This document shows, one piece after another, positions 22,181-33,500 of a DNA stretch of 45,083 bases. This DNA comes from Gnetum montanum (lineage: Eukaryota > Streptophyta > Gnetopsida > Gnetales > Gnetaceae): the NCBI GenBank assembly GCA_015680685.1, contig MNCI01002250.1:390666-435748 (forward strand), written 5' to 3'. Under the pieces are notes generated by a model. It was not told the origin of the DNA. It worked only from the letters and a program-made list of their open reading frames with translations, and did not search any database. The position numbers were made by a program, and so were the translations under genes. Position 1 is the stretch's first letter. Every line of letters begins with the position of its first letter.

Positions 22181-23585
22181 CTTCCCCATCACTAAGTTGT
22201 AAGGGAGAGATCTGAAATAATGAGTGAGGTTGTCCACTGGTGGAGGTGTAACTTGCACTGGCTATTGCAGATTCACATAAAGGTTTTGTTTGTTGTACAT
22301 TAACCAATAACCTTTTATTTGGGCTATCAGGCTTATATATCATCATGGCTCCATAGGGGAAGGTAGTATGAATAATATAAGGTCCTTCCCACAAGGTTTG
22401 AAACTTTGTACGTTGGGGTACATGCGTGGGGTTCCAGTAAAGGACCTTATCTCCTAGTTGGTACCTAAACCTTCAGATCCTTAAGTCATGACGTTGTTTA
22501 CTGTGTGCCTTGTGTAACTCATTTAACTATAGTGCAACTAGTCTATTCTCGTCTAACACATTCAAAGTTGCTAACCATTGTTTTTATGCTAGGTCGAGAT
22601 CCAGGTGAAGTTCACAAGCTGTGGACAGTGTATGGAGCTCATTCTGTATAGAGAGTTTTGGAAGTTTCCCGTACACTAGCTCATAGGGAGAATATCCTGT
22701 AGGGAGCTTCCAAGTGGAACGATACGCCCAAAGAGCATCGTTCAGTTTCATGCTCCAGTCTCACTTGAATTTGCTAATTGTTCGTGTTAATATTCTTGTA
22801 ATCTCCCTATTAGTAACCTTGGCTTGACCATTAGCCTGAGGGTGGTAATGTGTGGTTATTTTATGCTCAACCCCTAAGTGTTGCATTAGTTTCCAAAAGG
22901 TTGCACCTGTAAAATGTGTTCCATTATCAGAAATGAGAGCATGTGGCACACCAAACCTGTTAACGATTATTTGTTGTACAAATCGTGCAGCTGTAGATGA
23001 TGTGCAATCTGTTATAGTGGCTGCTTCAGCCCATTTGGTTAAGTAATCAACAACAACGATTATATATGCTTTTTCGTTGGACATTGGTGTAATCGGTCCC
23101 ATAAAATCTATTCCCCAGATATTGAAGGGTTCTAAAGGTTGAATCCATTGTTGCGAACCCTTCATTCTAGCAGTCATTCCCCCATCACGTTGGCAGTGCT
23201 CACAGGATTGGATAAAATGATGGGCATCCTGAAATAATGTTGGCCAATAATATTCTGCAAGCAGGACCTTAGTAACCGCTCGTCTCCCAGCATAATGACC
23301 CCCATAGGGGCCCTCATGAGCATCCTGGAGAACTTTTAATTGATCTTGATCAGGCACACACCATCGAGCCAAGCCATTAGGGTAGAATTTATAAAGTTGT
23401 CCCTTGATTTCCATGAAGTACTTGGTTTTGTGAAGAAACTGTTGTTTCTTCCTAAAGTCCAACTCCTGTGGTATTTTTTGGGAAGTGAGATAGGTAAGAA
23501 TGCTACTATACCAATTTATTTCTATGGGTTGATTATTTACTACACCAGCAAAGAGGGTTTCATCAAGAAAATGCTTAGCTATAGC
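22181..23585 (-). pseudogene. Integrase region of minus-strand Athila-like element
   Basis: Zinc-binding HHCC (HEGPYGGHYAG ... SCEHCQRDG), core motifs GIDFMGPI and SDNGTHF, and a C-terminal GPYIIHTTFP module appear in order on the minus strand. The third catalytic residue is changed: NGQAKV where the sister copy has NGQAEV, so strand transfer would be lost. A stop follows at 22761, after which the C-terminal part continues in the piece 22394-22164. Confidence 0.85.
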
Positions 23586-23972
23586 ATATTCATCCTCTTT
23601 GTTGTCCCACCACAACCGAGATAGGTGATCGGTGACTACATTCTCGATGCCTTTGTGGTCTACTATGGTTAAGTTGAACTCTTGAAGAATTACCAACCAA
23701 CGCATAATACATGGGCTAACCATTGGCTTGTTCATAAGGAACCTAATTGCACTATGATCTGTATGGATGTATACTTTGTAACCCAATACATAGTGCCTAA
23801 ATTTATCCAGTGTAAACACTACAGCCATTAATTCCTTTTCTGTAGTTGTGTAGTTAAGTTGTGCACTGGTGATACTTTTACTAGCACAATGGATGTAATA
23901 AGGTCATTTTTGTTCATCTAATTGTGTCAGTACAACTCCTAATGCGTAGTTAGATGCATTGGTCATGATATG
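23586..23972 (-). pseudogene. RNase H region of minus-strand Athila-like element, cut by insertion
   Basis: On the minus strand the domain begins with MTNASNYALG immediately at the insertion point; the first catalytic aspartate is asparagine here, while the glutamate (EKELMAVV) and the third acid (HTDHSAIRF) are kept. A stop lies near 23900 (QK followed by TGA). The part in front of it belongs to RT at 41755 and beyond. Confidence 0.85.
23968..23972 (+). repeat. Target-site duplication ATATG, left copy
   Basis: ATATG precedes the LTR start TGAAACACC. The same five bases follow the 3' LTR at 41755-41759. Joining the flanks restores the wording of the sister copy around 2612-2625 (CCATTCCATATCATGAC on the other strand), with one copy of ATATG. 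Confidence 0.9.
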
Positions 23973-24179
23973 TGAAACACCACAAAATTTCAAGCTTAGT
24001 ACTTTTCCAAAAAGAATCAAGCTAAGTCACGATGCTTCCCAACATGACTAAAGCTTGAGGACCCCACAAACAACTTCAAGCAGAGTCGAACTCAATGAGG
24101 AGTAGTTCCTTGAAACCCGTCGACGACCACGACAACATCTGCTATCAAACTTAGCAACTCCAGAGCTTAAAATACTTGG

Positions 24180-24480
24180 TTTACACTAAGTACATATTCT
24201 CAGTGTATACGCCCAGTGTATATGCCCCAGATTGCATCTACAGCATATAAGCCCAACGTAGACGTTCAGCGTATACGCCCAGCATAGACATCTAGCGTAC
24301 ACGCCCAGCGTACATGCCTCACATGTACGCTCAGTAGGTACGACTGATGTATACGTCCAGCATGTAATCTCTGAAGACGGCATGGAGACAGCACTGCAGA
24401 GCAAGACTTAGTATGAGGCATCAACTCATGAACAGAGCATCCACAGCGTATACGCCCACCTGATACCACGTATACGCCCG
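24180..24480 (+). repeat. GTATACGCC repeat cluster in U3 of 5' LTR
   Basis: Words of the type CAGCGTATACGCCCAGC recur about every 15-25 bp. The perfect palindrome GCGTATACGC is at 24269-24278 and 24446-24455. The same cluster occurs in the 3' LTR at 40798-41090 (intact palindrome at 40892-40901). Confidence 0.85.
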
Positions 24481-24535
24481 AAAAATGTAACATGTACACT
24501 TGTAAATTTTATTCTTTCGCACCCAGTCAACGCGC

Positions 24536-24579
24536 CACGTGTTGCCCAACCCGAGTCTAACGTCGAAACTTGTATAAAA
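24536..24579 (+). promoter_or_regulatory. G-box and TATA box of 5' LTR promoter
   Basis: CACGTG (24536-24541, in GCCACGTGTTG) is the plant G-box core, and TATAAAA (24573-24579) is a canonical TATA box 31 bp further on. Both are unchanged in the 3' LTR (41146-41151 and 41183-41189). Sense transcription should start near 24605. Confidence 0.75.
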
Positions 24580-25104
24580 ACCCCAATTTTTCACTAGATC
24601 ATGGCAGTTAGCAAAATTGGAGAACCAGAGCAGAAAACCTTGTACACTGGACTTCAACTCTGTACGCTGAGCATACAGCCTCTACGCTGTGCCTATAGTT
24701 TGAACCAGCCCATAGTCATCCCTGCATCCACCGGGGCAATTCATCCGCCTTGTGTCAAAGCCACAATTGCGTTAGATCGGTGCATTGTAATTCTCATTTT
24801 CAAATAGCATTGTTACATTTTCTTCCTAAAATCTGTTACAGTTTTGCATTAATTGTTGCATGTATGCTGTTTACGCTCTGCTTTACGCCTATTACGCCGT
24901 TTACATATAACCCAGCGTATAGCACCTCAGTGTACGTTTGGGGAAATCCTTGCCTGATTCGCGTGTGGACTACTCAAGGTACTCTGCCTTCGTTAACTCT
25001 AGCTCACCCTCAAGCGAAGGTAGGATCTTCTGTGCGTGTCTGGTGATCCCCTCGGTTTCTGTTTCCTTCCAGTCAGAGATCAACAATTTCAGACGATACA
25101 GAAT

Positions 25105-25121
25105 TGGCGCTAGAAGGAGGG
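25105..25121 (+). other. Primer-binding site
   Basis: TGGCGCTAGAAGGAGGG starts four bases after the LTR end and has the TGG expected to pair with the CCA end of a tRNA. I do not identify which tRNA; its 3' end would have to read ...GCGCCA. Confidence 0.75.
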
Positions 25122-25129
25122 CCTGAGCC

Positions 25130-25800
25130 TAAAACTTACTATGCTTCAGAACTCCCAGCGTCTACGTTGCTCAGTCTAAAACTTACTATCTGTATACGCC
25201 CCAACATCTACGCTGTCAAGCGTCTGCGCTGCTAAGCTCACGCCAACTCTACCTACAAATTTCCAACGTCTACACTGCTGACCATACGTCGACTCTGTCT
25301 GTAAACTCCTCAGCGTCTACGCTGCTGAACATACGTTGTCCGCTATACGCTGTAGACCCTGTCTACGCTATACACTGACCCTGCACATTTTACGCTGTAG
25401 ACTTTGTCTACGCTGCATACACAACTCTGTTTACGCTGCTAAAACACACGTTGCTCACTTTACATTGTAGACTTTGCCTATGCTACACACAAGACTCCAT
25501 CTACGCTGTCTATGCTACCTCTAAGTTTACGCTGAACACCCTACGCCGTAAACACGCTTACGCTGCCGTCCGTATACGCTACGCTCTGCATGTTGTAAAC
25601 CCTGTTTACGTTGTACACTGATGCTGTCTACGCTGCTTAGTGTATATGCTATACGCTCTATGCCGTAGACTCTCTACGCTGACACTATACGCTGTATACC
25701 TATACATTGTCTACGTTGTTATTATATGTTGGTCGTTGAAGCCTATACGCTGAGACCCAGTCTATACGCTGTGTGTCACGAACGTAGGTTTACGCTGCAC
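25130..25800 (+). repeat. TACGCTG-rich 5' leader of Tat/Ogre-like element
   Basis: The leader between PBS and gag is built from short, irregular words: TCTACGCTG, TACGCTGTA, TATACGCTG, GTTTACGCTG, several dozen in all. No coding frame survives. The vocabulary equals that of the LTRs and of 34290-35270. Confidence 0.85.
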
Positions 25801-25853
25801 TAAGTACTCTAATTCCATATGCCTTCACTGTGTCATATTCTCAGCTGTTCATC

Positions 25854-28137
25854 ATGAACACTGCAAACACCACCGCTACAACCACCCAAATCACCGACAT
25901 CGTAGGCACCATGGCTGTCCAACAGCCTGTGGTACAATCCACAGTGGGGCCTCGCCGGTCCCTTAGATTGCAAGGGAGGAACCCATCATCTAACATCATA
26001 ACTCAAGACTAGTACAACTTCATATGCATGAAAATGCAAGCCAACTTAGCCGTGGACCGAGCCGAAATGGAAGTCAAGAGGTAATACGAACTTTTCTATA
26101 GGGGAGGACAAGAGTTCATTCCTTCCCTGTACAACATCATCCCTCTTCCAGAGCCTTACTCTGAGCTCATCACACAACTCCTCCTAACTCCTCCTGCAAA
26201 GGAGCCAGTCTCTAGATCAGCCTGTAGTAAATCCTCAACCGAAAGAGGAGGATGAGTTCGCAGCTCAATTCGAGCATGAAGACTCATACCACACCCGTAG
26301 GCCACAAACTTATATAAACCCGTTGTTTCACCCATTCACGGGTGAAACTATGTCCCTCCAGCCATTGAACATCACGCAAGCGCATGCGCCTCAACAAGAC
26401 GTAGCCGCTCTCATCCCCATTCCTCCACCAACCGATGTTCAAGTCAACATGCTTCCCCTCACAATTCCTCCCGCAGCCACGGCACCCCCATTCTTACAAA
26501 TGCAACCCCCTCAAAACAATGTAGGAGTGACCTTCCCACCTCGTGTGATCAGGATGCTGCATGTGATACCGACATCTACGTCTGCCCATTATATCCCCCA
26601 GGTCCAAACTCACGGAGCCCCTTTTACCGTTGTAACTCAACAAGTTCAGGGGATTCCTACACAAAACATGACCGGGCAACAGGCAGCGATTGGTGCTCAA
26701 AAATAGCAACCCCCTCACTACAACATGCCACCTCACATAATTCCACCGATCAATATCCCTCAATGACAACCACAGCAACAACCCCTTGCCTACAATATGC
26801 TGCCTCTGATACCACCCGCTATAAATATTCCACAAGTACAACCGCCAACTACACAGCTTTCAGCCTTCCAACCTACTATCCAACAATCTAATCTGTACAC
26901 TGTACCACATCCCCAAGCTGCCACCTCACCTAGCACTCAAGACTGGGCAGATGCTAAAAAACTAATGTAAGAACTAACTGACAAGGTTAAACGCCTCAAA
27001 ACAGCCGCTGACAGAGAGTTGAAGGTAGTGGACTTTTACCACGATGACCCCATCAACTCTTCCGTTATACCCCTAACCTTACCCAAAGGTGTATCATTGC
27101 CTACGCTAACTAAATACAACGGGGAGACAGACCCCAATGCTTACCTTATAACATTTAGACTAGAATGCGCATTACTTCAGGCATGGCCACATGCCATTTT
27201 GCGAGTGTTCCCTATGTCCCTCGCAGGGAGAGCACTTGATTGGTATCGGGCCTTGCCAAGAAACTCGATATTTTCTCTAGAGGAGTTGTTACATCAATTC
27301 GTTACTAGATTCAAGTATAACTTGAAACCTGAAGCAACACTCGACAGTCTTATATAGGTCAAACAAGCACCTTTAGAACCTGTACAAAAATTCATCCAAA
27401 GGTGGAGTGCTGCTCTTAATGAGCTCCACGAGCTGATCCCACAGACGTATCTGCTCACCATTCTAAAAGGGTCTGTCAATGACTTTTTCAAATCCAAGTT
27501 ATATTACCTCAATGCGCGTAACCTCAATCAAGCCTTTGTACAGATTAAAAACATAGAGGAGGCGGCCCAAAAGAGCCACGACCTTGCGTATTTAGCCTTT
27601 AAGAATCAACACAGTAAAAAAGATAAAGAAAAGGCTAAAACAACTATAGCAGCGTTGGCAGAAACATAGCAAGCAAACATGGGACAACAAAGAAAACTGC
27701 CTGTTGCCCCTACTAATTACACTAAACCCACTCTTATGACCGCACTAGAATCATCCTCGTCACAAAACCCAACACCGAATCGTACAAGAAACTTCAAGAG
27801 GAAAGAACCCTCCCAATACACATCACTACCTATGAAACCATCGCAGTTGTTTGACCAACTCCTGAAGGCTGGGTTAATGAAACACAAACAGTTATCCCCT
27901 GCTACTATCCAGAGACATGATCAATTCTGTCAACTAGTACAGAACCCAAGCTTAGTAACGCCGGATGAACCCCTAGTACCAAAAGGTTTTAGAATGGATC
28001 GCTTCTGCGACTATCACCAACGTAATGGGCATGGCACGGATTATTGTTTCATCCTGAAACAAGACATCCAATGAATGATCGATGGAGGTCAGATCACTTT
28101 TGATGAGGCCAACCTGGTCCAACCGCAGAACTAGGCC
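25854..28137 (+). pseudogene. gag region of Tat/Ogre-like element
   Basis: A start at 25854 (MNTANTTA) opens a Pro/Gln-rich N-terminal part; the frame shifts once near 26205 and then stays in one frame to the end of PR. The conserved capsid-type Gag domain is at 27019-27600 (PTLTKYNGETDPNAYL, GRALDWYRALP, FVTRFKYN, FIQRWSAAL). A zinc-knuckle-like C-x2-H-x4-H-x4-C motif (CDYHQRNGHGTDYC) is at 28006-28047. Stops at about 26010, 26706, 27355, 27667 and 28072 interrupt it. Gag would form the virus-like particle. Confidence 0.85.
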
Positions 28138-28880
28138 ATGGGTGTCTATAAAGACCCTTTGAATACCAAAGAGGCACCGTACGTTATTAACACAATCTAC
28201 CTAGATAACGAACCTGAAACACCTAGCGTTAACATTGTCTACTCTGACCACAAGCAACAAACGCCTAACAAGCCATTTGTAGTGCGTATTCCTTCCACTG
28301 CATCAACATCCATGCCTCAACCATCATACACCCCGCGTCAGCCATATGTTGTTCGAGTGCCCCCCGCCGTAACGACTTTTAACACCTTGACACGCGAAAA
28401 ACCATACGTGGTGCATGTGCCTCCTGCCGTTGCAATAGCGGAGGTCCAACCTCCACCTAAACCAACCCCATACATCGTTAGGACACCCAAAAGTCCTAAT
28501 GATTACCAATCCTCCACCTTGCAAATGCAAAGTAAACCCAGTCCTTATGTCATCAGGGTACCCAGCCAACCCTCCGCTCAACCGCATGTGATCGTCCAAA
28601 TGCAACCTCGCCCTACTCCATACGTAGTACGAATCCCAAAATAGCCTGAGGCTCTAAAACCAACTCCACCCCCACGCCACACACGAGAACGCCTAGCAGA
28701 CAAGCTTACACGCGAACGCTTGGAAAAGGAGCATCAACGGCTAGCCTTAGGACCTCCTAAACCCACTCCATTAAATGTGATGCCCATGACACAACCTAAT
28801 GATAAACCAAATACAAGCCACGAGGGGGAATCATCCAGAAAACATGATACGCCCGAATCAAGAATTCCGAAATAAAATGA
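28138..28880 (+). pseudogene. Proline-rich linker with six PYVVRVP-type repeats
   Basis: In the gag-PR frame the motif recurs as PFVVRIP, PYVVRVP, PYVVHVP, PYIVRTP, PYVIRVP and PYVVRIP at spacings of about 17-26 residues (28274-28640). No known fold is recognised. One stop at 28642 and one near 28875 interrupt the frame. It lies between the Gag knuckle and protease; a structural or binding linker is possible. Confidence 0.7.
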
Positions 28881-29979
28881 CAAATCAACTATGCATGAGA
28901 TAAAACTGTTGGGCCCAATGGACCAAGTCACTACCGATAAACACGCACCCAATAGTAAAGACCTAACAACAGCCCTAACACAGGTCACACAAGCACTCAA
29001 ACAAAAGAACACTTCACTGAGCCTATACGACCTAGTGTTAGCTTCACAAACCCATCGCGAAGTTTTAGTACGCATGTTAACATCTATTCCAGTGAGCGAG
29101 GACTTGCCTCCAAATGAATTTTCAATTCATGCGATACAAGGGTTAACTTATAAGCCACTAAGTTTCCACAATAACAACATCAAGTTGGATGAGAAAATGA
29201 GAGAGATAATAATAGCCCCTATGTTTATAACAATAAGAGTAAACCATTTCAAACTACATAGGGTCCATGTAGATGATGGAGCTGCCACAAACGTAGTACC
29301 ATATCCCATCGTCGAACAACTGGGGCTTACAGAGCTGATCAGACCAACTTCCACCACATGCTTGAAATCATTCAGCGGGTCCCACGTGATAGTTAAAGGC
29401 ACAATGACCTTAGACTTCATAGCAGGGGACCAATTCCCCACATCCGTTGACTTTGTGGTAATCGATGAGATGCCAGGATTGAACCTAATATTAGAAAGGA
29501 CCTAGTTAGCCCAACTAAAAGCAGTCTCATCCCCTATACACCAAGAGATTCATCTGCCTTATGAAGGTGGTGAAATCATCATACACAGGGAGGCTGCTAC
29601 ACCCATCATCTCATCGTACATAGACATAGACCAAGGCTCAGAGGTTAAGCTCGAAGAGCCTAGACAACATGACATAAATGAACAACAATTGGTAGGTGGT
29701 AATCCTTTAAACACAGAAGAAAACTCACCCAAAATAGAAATACCCGAGCCTGACATTGTACATACGCAACCTCACTTAGAAACCACAACTGACACAGAAA
29801 CCGTGATACATGCAGAAGTGCAAGAAAACACTAACACAGAAACAATTCCATCAGACATCCCTTGGGCTGAATTACCCTTCAACGTGATCAGCGAAGGGGA
29901 CGCTGAATATAGAATCATACCCGCTAACTCTACCCCAAATGTTAAAATGCGAAAAATCAAAAAATTACTAAATCAATAA
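28881..29979 (+). pseudogene. Retropepsin region and acidic tail of Tat/Ogre-like element
   Basis: The frame 28891-29505 contains an aspartic protease: VHVDDGAATNVVPYPIVEQLGL (active site near 29272-29286; the usual D-S/T-G reads D-D-G), GTMTLDFIAG and VVIDEMPGLNLIL. After one stop (29503) the same frame continues through a Glu/Thr-rich tail and ends with TAA at 29977-29979. The tail may be genuine C-terminal protein or part of an intron. The pol frame resumes 5.8 kb downstream at 35765 in a compatible phase. Confidence 0.8.
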
Positions 29980-29984
29980 ATAAC

Positions 29985-30260
29985 AAAAATGCCATGGTCT
30001 GAAATGACATTAAACTACAACTAGTCCAGGATGACGTTAAACTATCATGTCTACAACGACATAAAACTAGCCACGATCAGAAATGGTTGGTCAACTGAGA
30101 AATCCACCCGTGTCATTCGAAACGTCCCTTGCTTACGTTGGGGCCTGAAATGGCCTTAAACTACGCATATGGCCCGAAATGGCCTTAAACTAGTGCGAAT
30201 TTGGCCCGAAATGGCCTTAAACTAGTGTGAATCTGGCCCAAAATGGCCTTAAACTAGATC
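29985..30260 (+). repeat. TAAACT repeat array 1
   Basis: Seven copies of a 20-45 bp unit with the core TGGCCTTAAACTA or TGACATTAAACTA lie at about 30005, 30035, 30060, 30150, 30180, 30212 and 30243. Arrays with the same core occur at 35530-35680 and 39270-39530. Confidence 0.8.
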
Positions 30261-30583
30261 ATCCACTTATACTTTGTTTTCCTCTCCAATTCCGGCTCAC
30301 TGTTCGAATTTACGCTTGCATTGCCATGTTGTCAATAACAATTTTCACGATTATCTTTCATTTATCATTATACTTCGACTTATAATTACATCTGCGCATT
30401 ACACTTAAACCACAAAAACAAACCAAAACATTTTACATTGCTATGTCGTGTTTGCAATTAAACTCAAAATAAAAAAAAAATTTATACATGAAATGATGTA
30501 CAAGTACAAGAGTTAACTGGTTTCATTAATCTCAATTTACAATTCTCGTATAAATTTGAGTTAGAATAATTTCACAACAAAAG
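30261..30583. other. Non-coding interval, 3' flank of antisense gene
   Basis: AT-rich; read on the minus strand it follows the antisense stop codon and contains AATGAAA (near 30525) and a T-rich run (30471-30481), which would suit a plant poly(A) region. No canonical AATAAA stands out. Confidence 0.35.
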
Positions 30584-33500
30584 CTAAAAATCAGGGATAG
30601 GAGGATCATCCCCTTTGGACCTGCTGGCATCATGGGCCCCCGCTCCACTAGAGCCAGCTTCGTGGACATCGTGACCACCTTGATCCTAAAAATGCAAAAA
30701 GAGATAATCAATGTAAGAACAAAAGAAAGACAAAACTTTCAAACATTATGCAGCGAATGAATTTCATACTAACAAAATGCTTACTGTAGGGGATCTCCCT
30801 AAGCCAAATTCCAATCGGCGAAGGATTTCCTCTTCTGAAACATTGGTCCAATCGGTCCCATCAAGGCCTAGGTCGACATCTGCCAAGGCCTTCGCCTTGT
30901 CAACAGTTGACCAAGTGGGACGTTTTAAAGGGAATTCACCCACTGACACCTCCCCAGAAGCGGTTGTAATCATCCTTGTAGGCAATTCCATCTCAACAAT
31001 TGTGTTTTGAGCAAAGGTATTGAATACAGAGTGTAGACCCAGACCCTCCACAAACATCTCAAGCTGATGCTTTTCAATAGACACCTCTTTCAATGATTTC
31101 TTATAATGATGCTTGTGGTTCTTTTCATCCTGACCCCATTTGCGTACCTTGGAAGTGAAAGCTTTCCAATCTTGACACTTGAGGTTTAGCAGATCCACCT
31201 GGGCCTTACACTCTGCTAGTCTCCGTGTCAGTGACGCGTGGCGATTGAGTAGGTTCTAGTATCTAGTATATGTGACCTCGGAAGGTTGCCAAGAGCGATC
31301 ACCACTTAGTTTAGTAGAGGCGAACTCATATCAAGCCTTAAGATCTTCATGCTCAACTGACAACTCAGAAACTTCCTTCTCCTTTGCTTGAATTTGTAAC
31401 CACAACTGTTCGACAGAACGCCTACAGGTCCATAGCGATTTGGCATTGTGAACGAGACCTTCTGCCACTTCATCATAAACTGGCCTTGGCACTTGCTCGA
31501 CCTCTAGGGATAGTGTGGGCAAACTCTCTATGCTAACTGTCTCAAAAGGATCCCACCTCAGTTTAGCACCTATGCACACGAAAAGAACAAACGCTAAAAC
31601 GACAAAAACAGGGTGTGAAACTCTAAATTTGCAAATAACTTGAAACATATATACCTATCTCAAGGTGGACTTCCTAAATTCGTTCAAGAACTTCCTCAGC
31701 GATACCAGCTACAAAATCCATTTTACTTGGCATCTCTATCCAAGTAAATGGCCCACAAGTGCGAGACAGACTAACTGCTGCGGTCCTTTCAGGGGGAACC
31801 GTTTTCATGGGCATGTCTAGTCGCATTGTTCTGGTTTCACTACCTTCGCCTGGAAGGGACGAAAAACATAAAAATAAACTACCATAGAAACAAAAACTCA
31901 CAAAACAACGTAATAAAATAAAAGAAAACATACCTTGTTCCCTATCCCCTTCTGGGTTTGGAGGGTCACCAAGGTCCAATCTTTCCTTGAGAAAACTACT
32001 GAACATTTCATCGACACCACTCTGGTCATCCACCAGTTCGATCTCCGTGGGGTCTTCCCGTAGCTCCTCCATCTTTTCTGCTTGATCCTTGCCAGCCTCT
32101 TCCTCATCGATCACTAACTCTGTTGAAGCTTCCTCCTCTTCAATGATAGTCTCTAATTCCTGCCTCCTCACTTCTCGAGTCAAGTTTGAAGGCATCAGTG
32201 ACATGTAAGTGGTCAAAGTACAAATTATGAATGAGACGAAAACCATAAAGCAACAAGTGTACTAAGTTTACTTACCTCGGGTAGGCATCTTGAACTGTAT
32301 ACGCTTAACCCGTGGCTCGTCCACATTTGAGGCCTCCTCGATTGAATGTTCACGCTTTGTTAGCTTCGACTTGGCCTTCCCAATGGTTTCTTTGATGACC
32401 CGTTCTGCTCTTTTCGCAGTATAAGGCACATCATCTGGTTCCAACCCCACACTATCACGTGTGTGGATTGAGGTACCAGATGATCCCCCTATCGTGATAG
32501 ATACGGATTCATCAATTCCCTCAGGCACATCCTGGGACTTGGCTATTTCAAACAAATGGTTGATCCATGGGCGGGATAATTAACCTTGGTCCCATAGAAT
32601 GTACTTATTGTCCGCGCGAACCACTAGAAATTCGGCTAAGCGGCGAAGATAACCGGAAAAGAAGGCAAAGGTAAGGTGGGACTGTGCCTCGACATTTGAG
32701 CGCAATCGCACTATCTCCTTGTTGAGATCCGACAACAAAAATTGGGCCCAATTATAGCGCATTCTGGTTTCTAGGACGGTTCGCATAATACGCACAGCTT
32801 CAACACCAAGACTCCACACCTGGGCAAGGGATTTAGAGAATACCCGTGCCCTAAACAGGGGATATAATTCATTAACTTCCTCAACTTTTGACTTCCCCTA
32901 CATAGGGAATCCCTTAGCACCCTAGGTAACGCCCAACCAGTCCTCTAATTCATGAACCGTATGGAGCTCTTTATGAGCCCTGTCCAAAACTACACTTATA
33001 CCATTTGCCGGTACACCAAACAGGTTCGAAAAGAATTCAGGCGATAGATGGAAAACTATCTTAACACCCTTAATCTAGGTGCTGTAGTAAGAGATAGACT
33101 TATCGAAGGAATCCATGATCCCAATCATTTCTGCTATCGACACATCAAGGCTCGGGGTCGTAAAGAGCTTCATAAGGCTGGCATCGTCTAAACAACGAAT
33201 GATGGATGGCAGGGCATGAGTGCGCAACCATTTTTGAGCCTTACTGACCTCCCCGAACTTCATTGATAGGGTAGTCTCAGTTCGCCCTGTTGTAACAGGG
33301 TCTCCACCAGGAGGGACATCAACTATAGATACAATTTGAAACCATTACATCAGTATAACCCCTAGTAGTTGAACAAACATTTTAACCCATCTAGAAAATA
33401 CTATCATTTACCTTCAATTGTGGACTTAGATATCCTACCCAAGTCAGAGTCACGAGGAAAAATTGGTTCTTTATGCGACCAATCTCCATGCAACCATCCA

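Larger units (their letters stand above)
19359..23972 (-). mobile_element. Athila-like element (minus), left segment: 3' LTR to RNase H
   Basis: On the minus strand this piece runs from the RNase H start (23972) through integrase and a 3' non-coding region to the 3' LTR (20449-19359). Its right edge is the insertion point of the 17.8 kb element; the coding frame resumes in RT at 41755. Together with 41755-45083 it is one element of the same family as 1-7237, less decayed: the RNase H/integrase frame is open for 355 residues. The 5' LTR lies outside the window. Confidence 0.88.
23973..25100 (+). mobile_element. 5' LTR, 1128 bp
   Basis: Begins TGAAACACCAC, ends GATACA. It matches 40574-41754 along its whole length. 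U3 (24180-24480) is full of GTATACGCC-type words; promoter elements follow at 24536-24579; a second cluster of TACGC words lies at 24640-24920. The 3' LTR is 53 bp longer because of extra repeat units. Confidence 0.93.

Noticed and set aside
24186-24499. Minus-strand frames rich in Cys, Tyr and Arg (also 40787-41173)
   Set aside because: These translate the GTATACGCC repeats of the LTR; no domain, and they vanish where repeat numbers change.
24180-25800. CRISPR-like array from regular TACGC words
   Set aside because: The units are short and irregular with no constant repeat and no spacer length; context is a plant LTR element.
28324-29075. Minus-strand frames opposite gag-PR
   Set aside because: They lack any domain and mirror a well-supported plus-strand gag-PR frame.
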